From contig CM049309.1 in assembly GCA_026874595.1 (NCBI GenBank), forward strand, positions 53,912,079-53,976,078: DNA of 64,000 bases, written 5' to 3'. The DNA is from Sipunculus nudus. Its lineage: Eukaryota; Annelida; Sipuncula; Golfingiida; Sipunculidae. Shown here in pieces: positions 25,201 through 38,054 of this stretch. Made by a program: the position numbers and the translations under genes. The notes beneath the pieces were generated by a model. It saw only the letters and a list, made by a program, of their open reading frames with translations, ran no database searches and had not been told where the DNA came from. Position 1 is the stretch's first letter. Each line of letters starts with the position of its first letter.

Positions 25201-28200
25201 GTTCAAACGGAATCTTCATTCAGGTTGGAACGGCGACAATGGTTATTAAGCCTCAATGGATTGGAGGCTTACAGGGGTTGATGAGTTTATTTCTGTATCA
25301 ATTTTTGGGTCAGCTGTTTTTGAAGGTGGACTCTCTTAGGTCCCCCAGGGTGAAAATCTATCGATTACAATTGTTCTTCTTCTTTTCATTCCTGCTGTTC
25401 GTGTTTATGGTAGATATCAGATATGATTGACTTTTACGAACTGACTTTTGGGGACAATATTAGTAGTAGGTGGCAGATTTGTACCATTTGTTTATTTTCG
25501 ACCTTGCCCTAATTTCAAAGGTCATACATTCCATAGCTTATTTGTCATTATAGCCGAGTTAAAAATCCCCTTATTGGAGATCGAGCGGCGCACGCGGAAT
25601 GAAAATGGGAGGAGAAAGACAAAAAGAACACACACAAAAAAAAAATGATATTGACAGTTTTGCACTCGAGGGTCCAATACAAAACATTTCTGCTAGAATT
25701 GAAATATAGACATAAACTATCAACTCCTCTTTATACGGGGGAGGCCCAGTTCACGCCATAAAAGAGTATTAAAAGGTGATATCGATTGTATAATAGTTCC
25801 ATTTCGATGCTTGCCCAAAGAAAGCTCAAAACATTAAACTATTTAAGAGTATTAACTGACGAACTCTTTACGTAAATCATAAAGGGATACTAAGAGCTGG
25901 GACAACTCCCTTAAAATGATAAATTCTTATTTTTTTATCAATTTTTAAATTGTTTTTTCTCTTATTATGTTATAGCGGTACGTTTCCCATCAAGGCTAAT
26001 TCCCTTTTGATATTCCACGATTAAACTGAGTTTTGGATAACTCCTTTTTCAAAGAGCTACTTCTGTTTTTAATTGGTTCACAATATATGTCTCTTCTAAT
26101 GAACGCACTCTTATAAAACTTAATAAGTATACCTGACATTGGCCCAACTAGGGGTTAGGTTATTAGAGGTACGGATTGCGTACAGGATTGGACGCGACAA
26201 AGTCACGCATTCCGTCACCGTTAAGTCCCATACTACATAAAACATGTATACATTACTGTTATTTATGAGAGCCAAACACACGACTGAATACTTGCTCCTA
26301 AGTACGACGAAATCAATGACGACAAAAATCAAAGTCACGCAACTGTTTTCTAGAATAATGTCAGCCGCCTCGGTAGTTCATATGGAAACTGTTCATTTGA
26401 TTGATAGTCCACAAAGGCCCATTTTACAGCTTAAGAGTACGTTTTTACTTGATAAATATTGCCCTAATAATATATTACCGTTAACTCATTGAATGTACTG
26501 ACAATATATGAATTATTGATATATACTACATTCCAATCTATAGAACAAGGCTTGGTGTATGCTTGTTTTTTCCCTGATCAAAACACATTATCACAAAATG
26601 ACGAGAATAGGAGTTTCATTTTTTCCATACGTCATCATTATTATTTTTTATCAGAAACATATATTACAATACCGTTACATTTTATGGCAATTTAGCCAGG
26701 TGTCATGCTGAGAAAAACGCACATATACCATAATCGTTTTCATCGTTAGTCAGGAATAAAAACTTCCAACAACGCCAGCATTAACAAAGTTTCTTAACCA
26801 ACTAAGGACGAAACGAAAAAAGTCGATGAGAAAAGGTGCCTTCTGGGAAAGAAACCTTAACATTAGGACATAAAGCCCTATCTAGAAGCAGAACACAAAA
26901 AATATACTATACAGGAGACCTTGATAAATAAACAAAATAAAATAGACTTATTTCCTTTTTGGAAGTACATATACAATAATGCACCCAAATCCTACTACAG
27001 TTTGATAGCGATTATATGGTTGCATCACACTTGAGGGAGAACCGGGTCTCTTATATGGAGAATGAAAAGAGATTTAGAGCGTACATTTCACAGTGAAAGC
27101 CCTCATATAACGCTGCTATTCTCCTTCCAAGATACAGGCCCTACAGGAGGTCAACCTGGCAGGAAACGGAAATCAGAGCGCTGGTTGTTACTGTTACCAT
27201 AAAGACCAATACAACACATAGGATATTCTTTTATTTTTCCATGAAACAATGTATTTTTTTTATCATCGCAAGGCCTTCCGTGCATTACCTAATGATAAAC
27301 GTACAGGTACCGGTAAAGGTTTATTTTCTGCTACTCCTCGCAAATTATACTTTGCCTTTCTGCAAGTGAATACGTCTCCGTACTTGTATCTCAGGCCCTT
27401 CGGGAGCATAATTAACGTGACACGCCCATATATATGTAGTTATCAGAGGTGATAAAGGATTACTTGTTTACTACCACTAAATTCCCATGACGGTTAGATA
27501 GATCTATTCATGCTTCGGTGAAATCGGCTGACCCACGTGTCAAAGGAGAGAGGTTAAATAGTGAATAATGTTTTAATATATCCCTTTTATGTTAATCTCT
27601 ATAAAAGGAGCATCAAAGATCCCATGCAGAAAATGAGCAGGTCAAATATGTTCAGTTGCACCTTAATCGTTTGTGACCTTAATAATAATACCACTTGTCA
27701 GGAGGAGATATGTGAGATAAATAGAATTCTATCTATCTAATAGAATATACATTTTACAATAGATCAATTTTTACAATCGTAGATTAGTGAATTCATAATA
27801 AACTTCATTAAACTCACAATGTCAACAACTCACTTTGAAATTAAGTACAGGACATGTAATGATCTTGAGATCCTATAAATGGAAATATAATTTAAATAAC
27901 GCGAGTGTGTATTCATAAATATCAAGTTCAATAGGTGGTTTTAAAGTAGTTGTAACATAAATGGTGAATTCCTCAACATCTGAACGATATGAATCTTAAA
28001 TATATACTACATTGATTACTCAATACTATTGTCACAGTTACTAAACCTTGATACAAGACGCATTGCCCATAATCATATTTGACAAAAATTATGTACAGAA
28101 TTTTGTCATTTGGTAAATTTAAAGTAAAAAATTAACATCATACATTAAACAAAATGTAATCTTGACATACTCGCCAGCCCTGTCCAGCAGACAGCTGTAA

Positions 28201-28480
28201 ATGATAACATAGAATTCTGGTTTCCCGGCGGTGGGGGGCGAGACTTGACTAGACTAGTTTGTGCCAACTACTCGATTATTTTGAGGATTGGTCGTTTTAT
28301 TTTAAAATCGATTGAATTGACGGGAGTTTTGTATAATCGATGACAAAAAAATTATGTATGCACAACCAAAGAAGTCATATTATCCAGATAAATATTCTTA
28401 TTCTGTCAGAGATATAAGAAAGGCTCAAACCAGCAAAAAGCATTACAACAACCCGACCATTACCTTGACGTTTCAGAATG
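22261..28480. other. Long gene-poor intergenic stretch
   Basis: AT-rich. The only element I can place is the hairpin-headed repeat at 25240-25380. No open frame has family resemblance and no RNA gene is visible. Confidence 0.4.
25240..25380 (+). repeat. Hairpin-headed dispersed repeat, copy 1
   Basis: A hairpin at 25248-25270 (AAGCCTC...GAGGCTT) is followed by ACAGGGGTTGATGAGTTTAT and a segment ending in a T-rich tract. The same order of motifs is at 38225-38370. Confidence 0.6.
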
Positions 28481-28489
28481 ATCTATAAG

Positions 28490-28774
28490 CAGAAGCGGAT
28501 CGGGGGGGGGGGGGGGGCGTCCAAGGGGGTCCAGACCCCCCCCCCCCCTTTTTCAGCCGCCGCGACCTTTTTTCAGGGTTTCCCACCAATGTGTGACCCT
28601 GGACGGACTCCCCCCCCCCTTTTTCAGCCGCCGCGACCTTTTTTCAAGGTTTCATACCAATGTGTGCGGTCTCAACCCCCCCCCCCCTTTCCGGACCTGG
28701 AGACCTTTTTTAGGTTTTACCACCGGTCCTCTGGGTTGGACCCCTCCTTTTCTTTAATCCTGACTCCGCCTCTG
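28490..28774. mobile_element. hAT-like MITE with internal tandem repeat
   Basis: The left end CAGAAGCGGATC and the right end, read inward as CAGAGGCGGAGTCAGG, are imperfect terminal inverted repeats. The interior has three tandem units of roughly 80 bp, each with a C tract, CAGCCGCCGCGACCTTTTTT-like sequence and ACCAATGTGTG-like sequence. I could not see a target duplication. The 101-codon proline-rich frame is an artefact of the C tracts. Confidence 0.55.
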
Positions 28775-31700
28775 ACAAGTTAGACTGAATTTACTCGGGG
28801 TATAATTTATATATGAATATATGAATATATTTAAATATGAATTTACTTGAGGAATATTTCTATACAGCATATTCTACGGTAATTCAGAGGGTACATAAAA
28901 TAATCGATTAATAATCGATCATCGGTCGTTTTCTATCTTTCAATCATCGAATATGATTTTACAACCGCTGCCTACCACTAATATATACTGATAATTAGTC
29001 TTATCTCTCTTTGTCGGCACACCAAAACGGGATACTCTATATGCGGTAGTAGAACTTATGGGAGTGTCACATTTTCCTTTTCTTTAATGTGATTATGTTT
29101 AGCTGATGCGGGCACTTCCATACACTTGTTTAACTGTTAATGTATTCACAAAACCAATTTTCTCTGTTTAAACATTATGTTATTAAATATTTCTAAGCCA
29201 TATCAATTTGTTTTGGTAAGTTTAAGTACTCACTATAATGAAATTTTCATAATCATAAACTACTTGTACTTTTATTATTATACATTATGCTATAGTTACT
29301 TGTATATTTTTTAATTTTAAAAATATAAAGTCAGCAAAGTTATACATATAACACACTTAACATACAAAACTTGACATAAGTACAAAAACTACCATGACAA
29401 ACAAAATGCAAATACAAGAAAACACGATTAGATGACTATTTTTCAGGTTGTTATATAAATGTCATATTATTAAGAGTCTTCATTTTGAACTTTTTCTAAG
29501 TTTAGGGTACTGAATCATACATCAATCACCATGCTTTGGTATTTGTATGGGCAACCACAGGGAACACAAGAGGTAGAGCTACATATGAATTCCAGTATAT
29601 TTGTACTGTTGGCATTTTATTACCTTCATTTATATCAATAAAAGGGAGACTTTGATGTTTTCATTTTCGGCTTACACTATCCCTCTTGTTGATTGTTGAC
29701 TTTCATTAAAAAGGAAATTATTTTTGTTTGAATTGTCTTTGTTGAAGCAGAATGCTCTGTGTGAAGGTCAATACTTATTTTCACTGGTATCATATATCTT
29801 TGCTGTCTCACATCGAATAACACATGACGCTTTCGTAGAGTAAAAAATAAATTATTTTAAAGATTTCAAATTAAAACTAAATGCATGTTCTATCTTTTAA
29901 GAACACACTGCTTGCCTCTTTAGTTTACTGTACTTATGTGTTTTTCAAAAATTTACATGTCATGCTCTTTATTTCCATAGATCCATTTAATTAAAAAACA
30001 TATATGTGTTTTTGGTAATATGACTTACCAGTCACTCAGAGGTTTTAACTAACGTTTTATGTCTAAGCTAGCAAGTTGTAATATGTCAATTATGTAGGAA
30101 TGAACCAAGTAATATTGGCCGAATAGGTGGATGCAGACCCGGGTGGGCGGTAACTTCTGCACGAATGAAACTGGGAGCATTGGCCGAAGAAGTGAATGCA
30201 AACATGTGTTCGGGAGCATCCCTTATTAAGGACCGCTCACATGGCGGAGGCCTGCATTCCTGAGAATGCATATTTCCAGTCGTATCTTCTTTCAATTTTA
30301 TACCCTTTCAAATATTTGGGGAATGTACATTCATATCTTTGCAAGATATATAAACATATATGATTATAAATGTACACAGATTAATTTATGTTAATTAAGT
30401 TAACGGCTCATATTATATTTTTGCGGTTTTAATATTTTGCGCTTCACCGAAGTCCTGCGCATGCAAGCAGACGACAGTAGACCGTCTGCCTATCCAGTGA
30501 CTGCCGCTATATAATTGTGCTGAATGACTCTATCATAAGGCCTAGATATCAGGTCATGATGACCTAATTTATGCTGGTGAATGGTAAGTCAGACGTCTGA
30601 AGCTCAAGCGGATATAAACCCCAAACAGCGGTCGGCGGACAGAGGAAGCTCGCTGTGGCCCACCAGAATGAAAATCAACCGAGTTAAAAGAAGTATTGAA
30701 TGTGGCAGTTGGGTACGGAAGCAGTGAAGCGCCTCGCCGGAATATTGGGAGTGTGGGCCGGGGATGATGCACATTTCTCACAGGGAATAAGCCGTTTGTA
30801 TTAGGTTTATGGTCAAATCGACATTACCCGACTCTAGGGAGGTGGCATGCGAATGTTTGACATTTACGTTAATTCGAGATCCCATCACTGTACGAACAGA
30901 AACCAGATAACAAAATGCCACTGGGTCGAAATTTCTGTGAGCTGTGACCAAAATCGATATCGCTGCCGGTCTCTGCTCTTTTATATTTGCACAAAACCGG
31001 GACATATTAAGTAGGTCAAGGTCATAAAACTTAAAATACACTTGATCAGTGCACGTGGGTTTGTATGTGATCTATTACATCTGGTTGATGTTGCGACTGA
31101 TAAGATTAGCATATAATCATATTGGTTTGACAGGCTGTCCAAGTCGCTGGTTTAGCATGTATTTTCTTTTGAAAACCTTTCTTTTTCTTCGTCACCGAAT
31201 TTCCTTTGGCTTGTGGCTAATGTGCAGACTAAAAAAATGGGTATTTTTTCCAATATATTCTGCATTAAGGTTTAGTTTGCATTGTACTTGCTTGCACGAA
31301 TCCGTTTGAATAGTTTTGAGCCTGTCAGAGTCATGTCGCTAGTTCATTAATCCACCGGTGGTGTCGCCTTAGAGGGTATAGATTTTTCATAAGTCATAAT
31401 ATTGATTAAGTATTGCCTTGCTTGTATTATTGAGATAAAGTGTGAATAAAAGTTGGAAACACTTATGAATAGATATGTATATCAGCAATGTTTAACCCGA
31501 CCCCACTCAATTGTAAAATTAAAATGATCACTTTTGGAGCTGCCGATGACGAAAAAACTTGCTTGCATAACTGGGAAACTGGTTATACGGTCCAATGGCC
31601 GAAACCGCAAGTATAAAGGCGTTGCGTCTCGAAACACTGTCGTTCACAAGATCGGGTTCGGCTCTCGAATGGCATGGCTGGGTCTCCGCTGCTAGGATCG

Positions 31701-31980
31701 GTAGAGGGAATGTATGTTGCTTCTGGCTTTGCGGCTGTGGGTGCATTAGCTTTCCTGGAAATATCACCGACTCGGGATAGACGATGGCGACCTTGGCGGC
31801 TCTCTGCTTGGCTTGGTGTGGCATTGCGTCTGTTGGCTCGGAGAACGTGCTTAAGGAGCGCACAGGGCTGAGGTCTTGACCACAGCAAACTGTAGCTGCT
31901 CGAAGAGCGTAAACATTCTTTGGCTTGGCTTGGCTTGGAGCTCGCACGATTGTATACACATACACACACAAATATTTCCA

Positions 31981-32029
<49 letters not shown>

Positions 32030-32280
32030 TGTGTGTGTTTATTAGCTTTGCAGGCCGCCGTAACCCTAAATCTTTCCAGATAAACGAATAGTTAAATGAA
32101 GAACAAGACTGAACAGTGTGGGTCATATTGTGCCTCAGAGTAACATAATTAGATCAGTTTCTCATGGTCTGGCTTTAAAAAACTGATCAAATGAAAGCTA
32201 AGCTAGTTAGTAGATCATTTCTGTAGCAAAAAAAAAAAACACTGTTTTTATGTGCGGAATGACATTCGTCAACAAAGTGC
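28775..32280. other. Intergenic, no gene seen
   Basis: Mostly AT-rich. A less AT-rich patch at 30430-30780 and another at 31560-31960 have open frames up to 147 codons on the minus strand, without recognisable family. A (TA)n run lies at 31985-32027, and a (GGCTT)4 run near 31920. Confidence 0.4.
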
Positions 32281-32316
32281 CAAAAATGTCCCATTCTTCG
32301 CCGGTGTCCATTTTTA

Positions 32317-34761
32317 GCGAACCTGTGAGCTTATGCGATGGTGTGGCGTCGTCCGGCGTCTGTCGTCTGGCGTCCGTCGTCCGTACGTTGACCCATACTA
32401 TCTTCAAAATGGCAAGAGTTAGCATCACGAAATTTTATGCAAAAAATTAGTCATCTAAAAAACTCTATCGGATTTTGCTTATTTTTTGGCTAACTGAATT
32501 TTCTTAGATTTTATTGGGAAAAAGCTAAAAAGCCTAAAAAATCTTCTTCTCCGAAACTTTTCTGCCAAATTGTCCAATATTTTACAGAGATAATTCCTGG
32601 AACAATCTCTCTCAAGTTTGTTCGAATGGTTTAAGTTCGGTGATTTTTGGCCGAGTTACAGGAAGTTGAACTTAGTCATCTGTCCAAAAAAGCAAACTTA
32701 AATTACAATCTCAGAAACGGCTGAAGCTATCATCACCAAATTTCATGCCAATCTTGGTCACATGAGTCATATCTGAAATTGAGGTATTGGTGGCGCTACC
32801 TGGATCGGCCTTTTTTATACGGGGTTCATCAGTGCCCGTTTCATACTGACGGCTACAAAAAACTTCTTCTCTGAAACCATATGGCCAAATTGTTTAATTT
32901 CATACAGAAATGATCATAGGGTAGTGCTTTCTGAAATTTGTTCAGATGGTCTCAGTTCAGTGAATTTTGGCTGAGTTATGGGAAGCTGAATTTAGTCATA
33001 TGCCATAACAGCCCATTTCAGCTCAGTGGCTACAAAAATCTTCTTCTCAAAAACCACTTGGCCAAATTCTTAAATCTCACACATTAATTATCCTTAGATG
33101 TTGATAATTCAAGTTTGTTCAGATGGTTTTGGTTCATTGATTTTAGGCCGAGTTATGGGAAGCTTAACTTAGCCATTTTGCTGTATTTTCCCATAATGAG
33201 TTTTTAAACCTGCAAAACGTTTTTTGACTGACGCCACTGAGGCCAATTTGTTTAATATTTTACAAGAATAATCCCCTGAATTATTCTTAAAATAATTATC
33301 TTTTATGGTTCCAAAGAATGAATTTTGGCTGAATTATAAAGATTGAATTAAGTCATTTTACCATATATGTTAGCTGTGTAAAGCAGATTCATCTAGCCTG
33401 GCACCAATTTATCAGCATCCATTACATCATGCCTCTAGACCTTCAGATTTCAGGTTATCTATGGTTAATATTGACATGAATTTTTTTAAAAGCTTTTAAA
33501 AAATGTAGATTTATGATTTTAGATATTCTTCATGCCAGGCAATGTTAAAAATCACAGGTATACAGCTCTCTGTGGGTGTATAAAGACGGCTATACATAGA
33601 TTATAAATAATTGTAATCCATACTCAACTTAATTCAAGATTTTGCCATCAGTGAGATGTATCTGTAATATAATTTTGCATTCAATATGCATCTGTAGTAA
33701 TTTTCAGTGAAATCGATGTTGTGGCGGTGTCCGGAGTCCATCGTCTGTACGTTAACCCATACTATTCAGAAACGACTGGAGCTAGAATCATGAAATTTAA
33801 TGCAAAAAATTAGCTATCTGAAAAACTCTGCATTTTCTTAGATTTTCTTCTACGACGAAACGGTCAAGCCAAATTGTTCAATATTTCACAGAAATAATCT
33901 TTTATATCATCTCTTACAAGTTTGTTCGAATGGTTCAAGTTCGGTGAAATTTGGCCAAGTTACAGGAAGTTTGTTCGAATGGTTCAAGTTCGGTGAAATT
34001 TGGCCAAGTTACAGGAAGTTGAACTTAGTCATCTGTCCAAAAAAGCATACCAAAATGACAGTCTCAGAAACGGCCGGAGCTATCATCACCAAATTTTATG
34101 CCAGTGTTGGTCACATGAGTCATATATGAAACTGAGGTATTGGTGGTACCACCTGCATTTACCTTTTTTTGTACAGGGGTCATTGGTCATCTGTACATTA
34201 ACCCATAATTTCTCAGGAATAGAAGGAGCTACCATCCCCAGATTTTATGCAATAATCTGTCACATATCAAATGTTGTGAGATTCAGCTTATTTTTTTTTT
34301 ATTTGCTACCTGCATGTACTTAAATTTTATAGGGAAAAAGCTGAAAACCCTTTAAAAGTCTTCTTGTAAACGGTCCAGCCAAATTGTTCAATATTTTACA
34401 GAAATGATCCCAGAGGCAAGCCCTCTCAAGTTTGTTCAAATGGTTTGCATTTGATGAATTTTAGCGGAGTTACACAAATTTGAACTTGGTCATTTTGCGT
34501 TTTTCGCAGGAGGGGTTGGATATATCAGTCTGAAATTGGGCATATGTATATATCTCTGATAGCTTCGTAGTATACAAGACTGGTGGTGCCAGCTACAATC
34601 ATTTTTGTGTTGTGTGCACCCATGCCAGAATTTCAGCAGTGATGTTTGTGTAACTGTTTCATATTCAAAATGTTTAGTACTTGCATTGTTCATATACATG
34701 AAAAGTAATGGTCCAGTATTGAAGCATTATACCTGGTGTATTTCCCAATGCACAGGTTCGC
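32317..34761 (-). repeat. Tandem-unit repeat family D element with 11-bp inverted ends
   Basis: GCGAACCTGTG at 32317-32327 and its exact complement CACAGGTTCGC at 34751-34761 bound the element. Read on the minus strand it ends in a GACGGACG-rich tract (complement of 32341-32390) and CGCTAAAAATGG. Inside, blocks recur: GTTCGAATGGTT-like (32620, 33922, 33971), TTGAACTTAGTCATCTGTCC (twice) and TATTGGTGGCGCTACC / GGTGGTACCACC. A block of roughly 480 bp is duplicated at an offset of about 1350. Confidence 0.65.
33918..34015. repeat. Perfect 49-bp tandem duplication
   Basis: 33918-33966 is repeated directly and without mismatch at 33967-34015 (starting AAGTTTGTTCGAATGGTTCA). The identity contrasts with the diverged surroundings and points to a recent local duplication. 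Confidence 0.9.
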
Positions 34762-37100
34762 ATTAGGCCTGTAGGCCTTGTTTTGTTACATATGCTGACC
34801 CGACACATGCACAAAATATTACAACACGTTACACTTGAAGGGATCTTGGGTAAACATGACAAGTTTCGATTAAACCAATCCTGCTGGAAGTTGCAACGTT
34901 TGATAATTTTTTTTTTTCAAAATGTGCTTTTGTTTGGAGACCCGCACAGAGACTTGTCTGTTTAAACGAGTTTTGTCATTTCCATGGAAAGGATACTCTA
35001 GGAGGGAATTCAGTTTTGGCGAACCGGTTTTAAGTTTTTAATAGTTGATGCCGCGCTCTTCATGGGGTAATAATTTCAACAAGTTTCAGGATCATTCATG
35101 ACTTTTTCTTAATTTAGCGAACCGACTTTTGTGACAATTTTAAGAAAATTTTACCATTACAATCAATGTATTAGCTATACTGCAAGTGGAACATTAATAT
35201 TCTGCGCTAGTGACTAGAACATGACCAGTAAAAGGCACACTTAGTATTAAAAACACAGGATTATAACATCCACTTCGGCATTCACATTTCACGTAAAATT
35301 TTTTTTAAAGGTTTACCCGTGTAATTAATGAAACTAATCCCTAACAAAACGTCCGTAACCATTGACTTGAAATCGGCTAATAGCGGACTTTCTCATTTCC
35401 ATTTATGCAAACGATGGGATGCAAAGCCTATATTTCACTTGTGTTTCTAATGCACAGAAATGGGATAAGTTGGTAAAACGTTGACACGACGGTAGCGTGC
35501 TAGTGTTGTAAATAGATAAGAACACTCATGTGTTGTGCTCCTAACTCTTGGACACTATATGGCGTTTTCAGAAAACTGATTCCAGCAACGATAAAAAAAT
35601 TCTTGCTGAAGCCACTTCCATACACTTTCGGTCTGAAAGAGCACATTTTCGGGAGAGCAAAGAATTCGGCGGTTTCACATATTACTTTTTTAGAATGTCC
35701 GAATTTACACTTACCTTAACAATAGCCCCTATAAATCCGGTCAGGACGCGGAGGTCATTGAACGAACTTCACGAGTTGGGAACACGTATTCATCAGGAGT
35801 GCGAACGACTATATAGGCGACATCTTGTGGCACATTATATAACTACAACGTTCATATGTTTTTTTTATTTCGATCAGCAAAACTGTAAGAATAAGATATT
35901 TTTGCGACTTCATTCTCATAAATATATTTTGATTCGTCTTAACATCATCGTTTGGATCAATTGTGTAACACTGCGCATAATTAATAAGCGACCACTGCCG
36001 CAATAAGAATTTCAGCATTTTTGCGATAACTGAGGAAGTTTGAGGGGGTGTTCCAGGTAATTTGTTTTGTTTATTAAATAGGGCCCGTCACCTGATATGT
36101 GTAATTTCTACCGTGATAGTACATTTACAGAACGACACTGAAATAAAGGCGAAAGCTGCCCCGGTTGCCTTTTTATATTATGACACTCGCTCGACGGAGA
36201 GAAACATGGGTTTGTTGATATTCAGTGTCTAAAATGTTCAGATTTATATACATGGTATATAGGGCGAAGTAACACATCGACACTGCATGTAATATCGCAC
36301 AATGGATCAGGAACTCTTGACAAATCAATGCTTCAACTCAAGAAAAAAAATTAAAACCTTTCTTGAAAATTATAAACGTGTAAGGTACCATTCCCATTCA
36401 ACTAGAAAACCTTACATATTAAACACTATCATTATCAAAGGGTGTAGTAATAATGTATCGTGTAATCATGTCTGGTTCTATGAGTATGGAGCACCGTAAA
36501 TTACTAAGTTTGTGCAGTTTTTACAGTTTTAAGCAAATACTTTGACAAACATTAGTCATGCTGTTTTATTGCCATAAAATCATGAACAATAAGTACAACC
36601 TGTAGTTAATACTCATGTAAACAAAACAGCAGGCCATGGAAGTTATAAAACCAGTCAGGTGGTAGTCATGGAAACGTCTTTCAACAAAATACTGATGTAT
36701 TGGTCGCTAAAATAAACTAGCTGCCTTTTGTAGAACCAGTATTGTAAAACCTGACATTTTAACTGCTCAGAACTTCTTCATATACAATAATATCATTGTT
36801 GAAACTGTAACCGTTTCAGTTTGCTGCTGTTTATTTAGACATGACATACAAATACTTCTGAAGAGCCATTTAAAAATATATATGGAAAAGTCAGTTTCAA
36901 ACTGTTTCATGACATACAATTGCTTGAATAAACATTAACAAGTCCAGTACATCATCCTGATAGCAGAAACATTTTCGTTTTCAGCAGGTATATTTGAGTT
37001 AGGTATACCATTTATAAGCGTGTCACATCATCAACACGTACTGGTTCATCTGAACAAACTGGTATTTGGACACCACCAACAATGTAGAACACATGCTGAA
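34762..37100. other. Intergenic, 3' of PPP1R8
   Basis: No recognised gene. A 152-codon plus-strand frame at 35548-36006 has no family resemblance. The part above about 36560 may belong to the PPP1R8 3' UTR. Confidence 0.4.
36565..36835 (-). terminator. Candidate poly(A) signals for PPP1R8
   Basis: AATAAA on the minus strand is at 36830-36835 and 36565-36570, 0.9 to 1.1 kb after the PPP1R8 stop. AATAAA is common in AT-rich DNA, so this is only a candidate. 37713 down to about 36560 may be 3' UTR. Confidence 0.25.
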
Positions 37101-37712
37101 TAACAGTTGACAGTCGGGTGCTCCGTGTGTGAGCACAGCACAAACATGCCACAGGCTCTACCCACAGAGCCCCTGTTGAAATATATTCTGTCCTACATGG
37201 TCAAGATCTTCCTGGGAGACGGGTTTCAAGCTCACAGAGCACAGACTTTGTTTCAGCAAGCCCTGAGCATACTATCTCATGAATTATTAACAAGACAACT
37301 AAACCAATCAGGTGTCTTGCATATAGCCAGTCTACGCAGCAGGAAAAACTATTTTTAGATCAAACATCTGGCGATGGAAGATGATATGGAGACTCTGACC
37401 AATCATTTAAAAGCTTGTATAGCTGGTGAGTTTCTGTTGCATATGTTCTTGTTGATAAGGAGTGTGAACAGTTTTGATTTCTGTATGCTGTTTACTATTT
37501 TAACGATGGATTTGATTGGCCGTTATGATTTCAGCCCAATTACATGCATGGCTGTTCACAATATAGTAGGTAAAGAGGCCTGCTGAAGCAAGGTCTCTAC
37601 TCAACCCAGCCAGGGACTTGACGCCCAAGAAGATAATGATCCAGTGTCTTCCGCATATAAATGTAGCACTCTATAGCTAAGCACGTCCCATAATGCTGCA
37701 GCAGTCTGTGGC
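37101..37712 (-). other. Probable PPP1R8 3' UTR with a dispersed repeat
   Basis: Directly follows the PPP1R8 stop. 37435-37640 is a copy of the dispersed repeat also seen at 7870-8070. An 83-codon frame at 37107-37358 is not recognised. Confidence 0.4.
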
Positions 37713-38054
37713 TCACACCAACAAAGAGGTCGTCGGTCTTTTCCCCGGCCATGCCTCTTTGGCATATTTCTTTTTCTTGGGTTCTTTACTGGATTCTGCG
37801 GTTTCCATTGGGAACACAGGGGGTGCTGCACTGATTTGTGGACCAACAGGTGTTGGTGTGTCTACATCGGGAGCTAAGTTTGGCACTCGCAGTCCTAATT
37901 TTGATGCCATACTGAAGGAGCCCGGGGCACCAATACTGTTCTCACTCAAATCTCCCATGTCACTGTATAATGGTGCACTGTATGGGAAACTCTGCATACG
38001 CTTTGTTATAGACTCTGTCATACTGCCTGTGGGTACCAAATCCACGCGGGGTTT
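37713..38054 (-). CDS. PPP1R8: PPP1R8 coding exon 7 (C-terminus and stop)
   Basis: The acceptor is TTCCACAG|AAACCCCG, and the stop TGA is at 37713-37715. It encodes 113 residues: a Ser/Pro/Gly-rich linker, PNLAPDVDTPTPV (residues 280-292), and the terminal EPKKKKYAKEAWPGKRP followed by TTSLLV. The C-terminal block is nearly identical to vertebrate NIPP1, where it contributes RNA binding and a second PP1-inhibitory contact. Confidence 0.95.
   Translation of the reverse strand, partial: KPRVDLVPTGSMTESITKRMQSFPYSAPLYSDMGDLSENSIGAPGSFSMASKLGLRVPNLAPDVDTPTPVGPQISAAPPVFPMETAESSKEPKKKKYAKEAWPGKRPTTSLLV

Noticed and set aside
31528-31981. Overlapping 132- and 147-codon minus-strand frames
   Set aside because: Two frames overlap with equal plausibility, neither resembles a family, and one runs into a TA microsatellite zone.
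35548-36006. 152-codon plus-strand frame
   Set aside because: No recognisable domain, composition like the surrounding DNA, no splice context, and a frame of this length is not rare in 64 kb.
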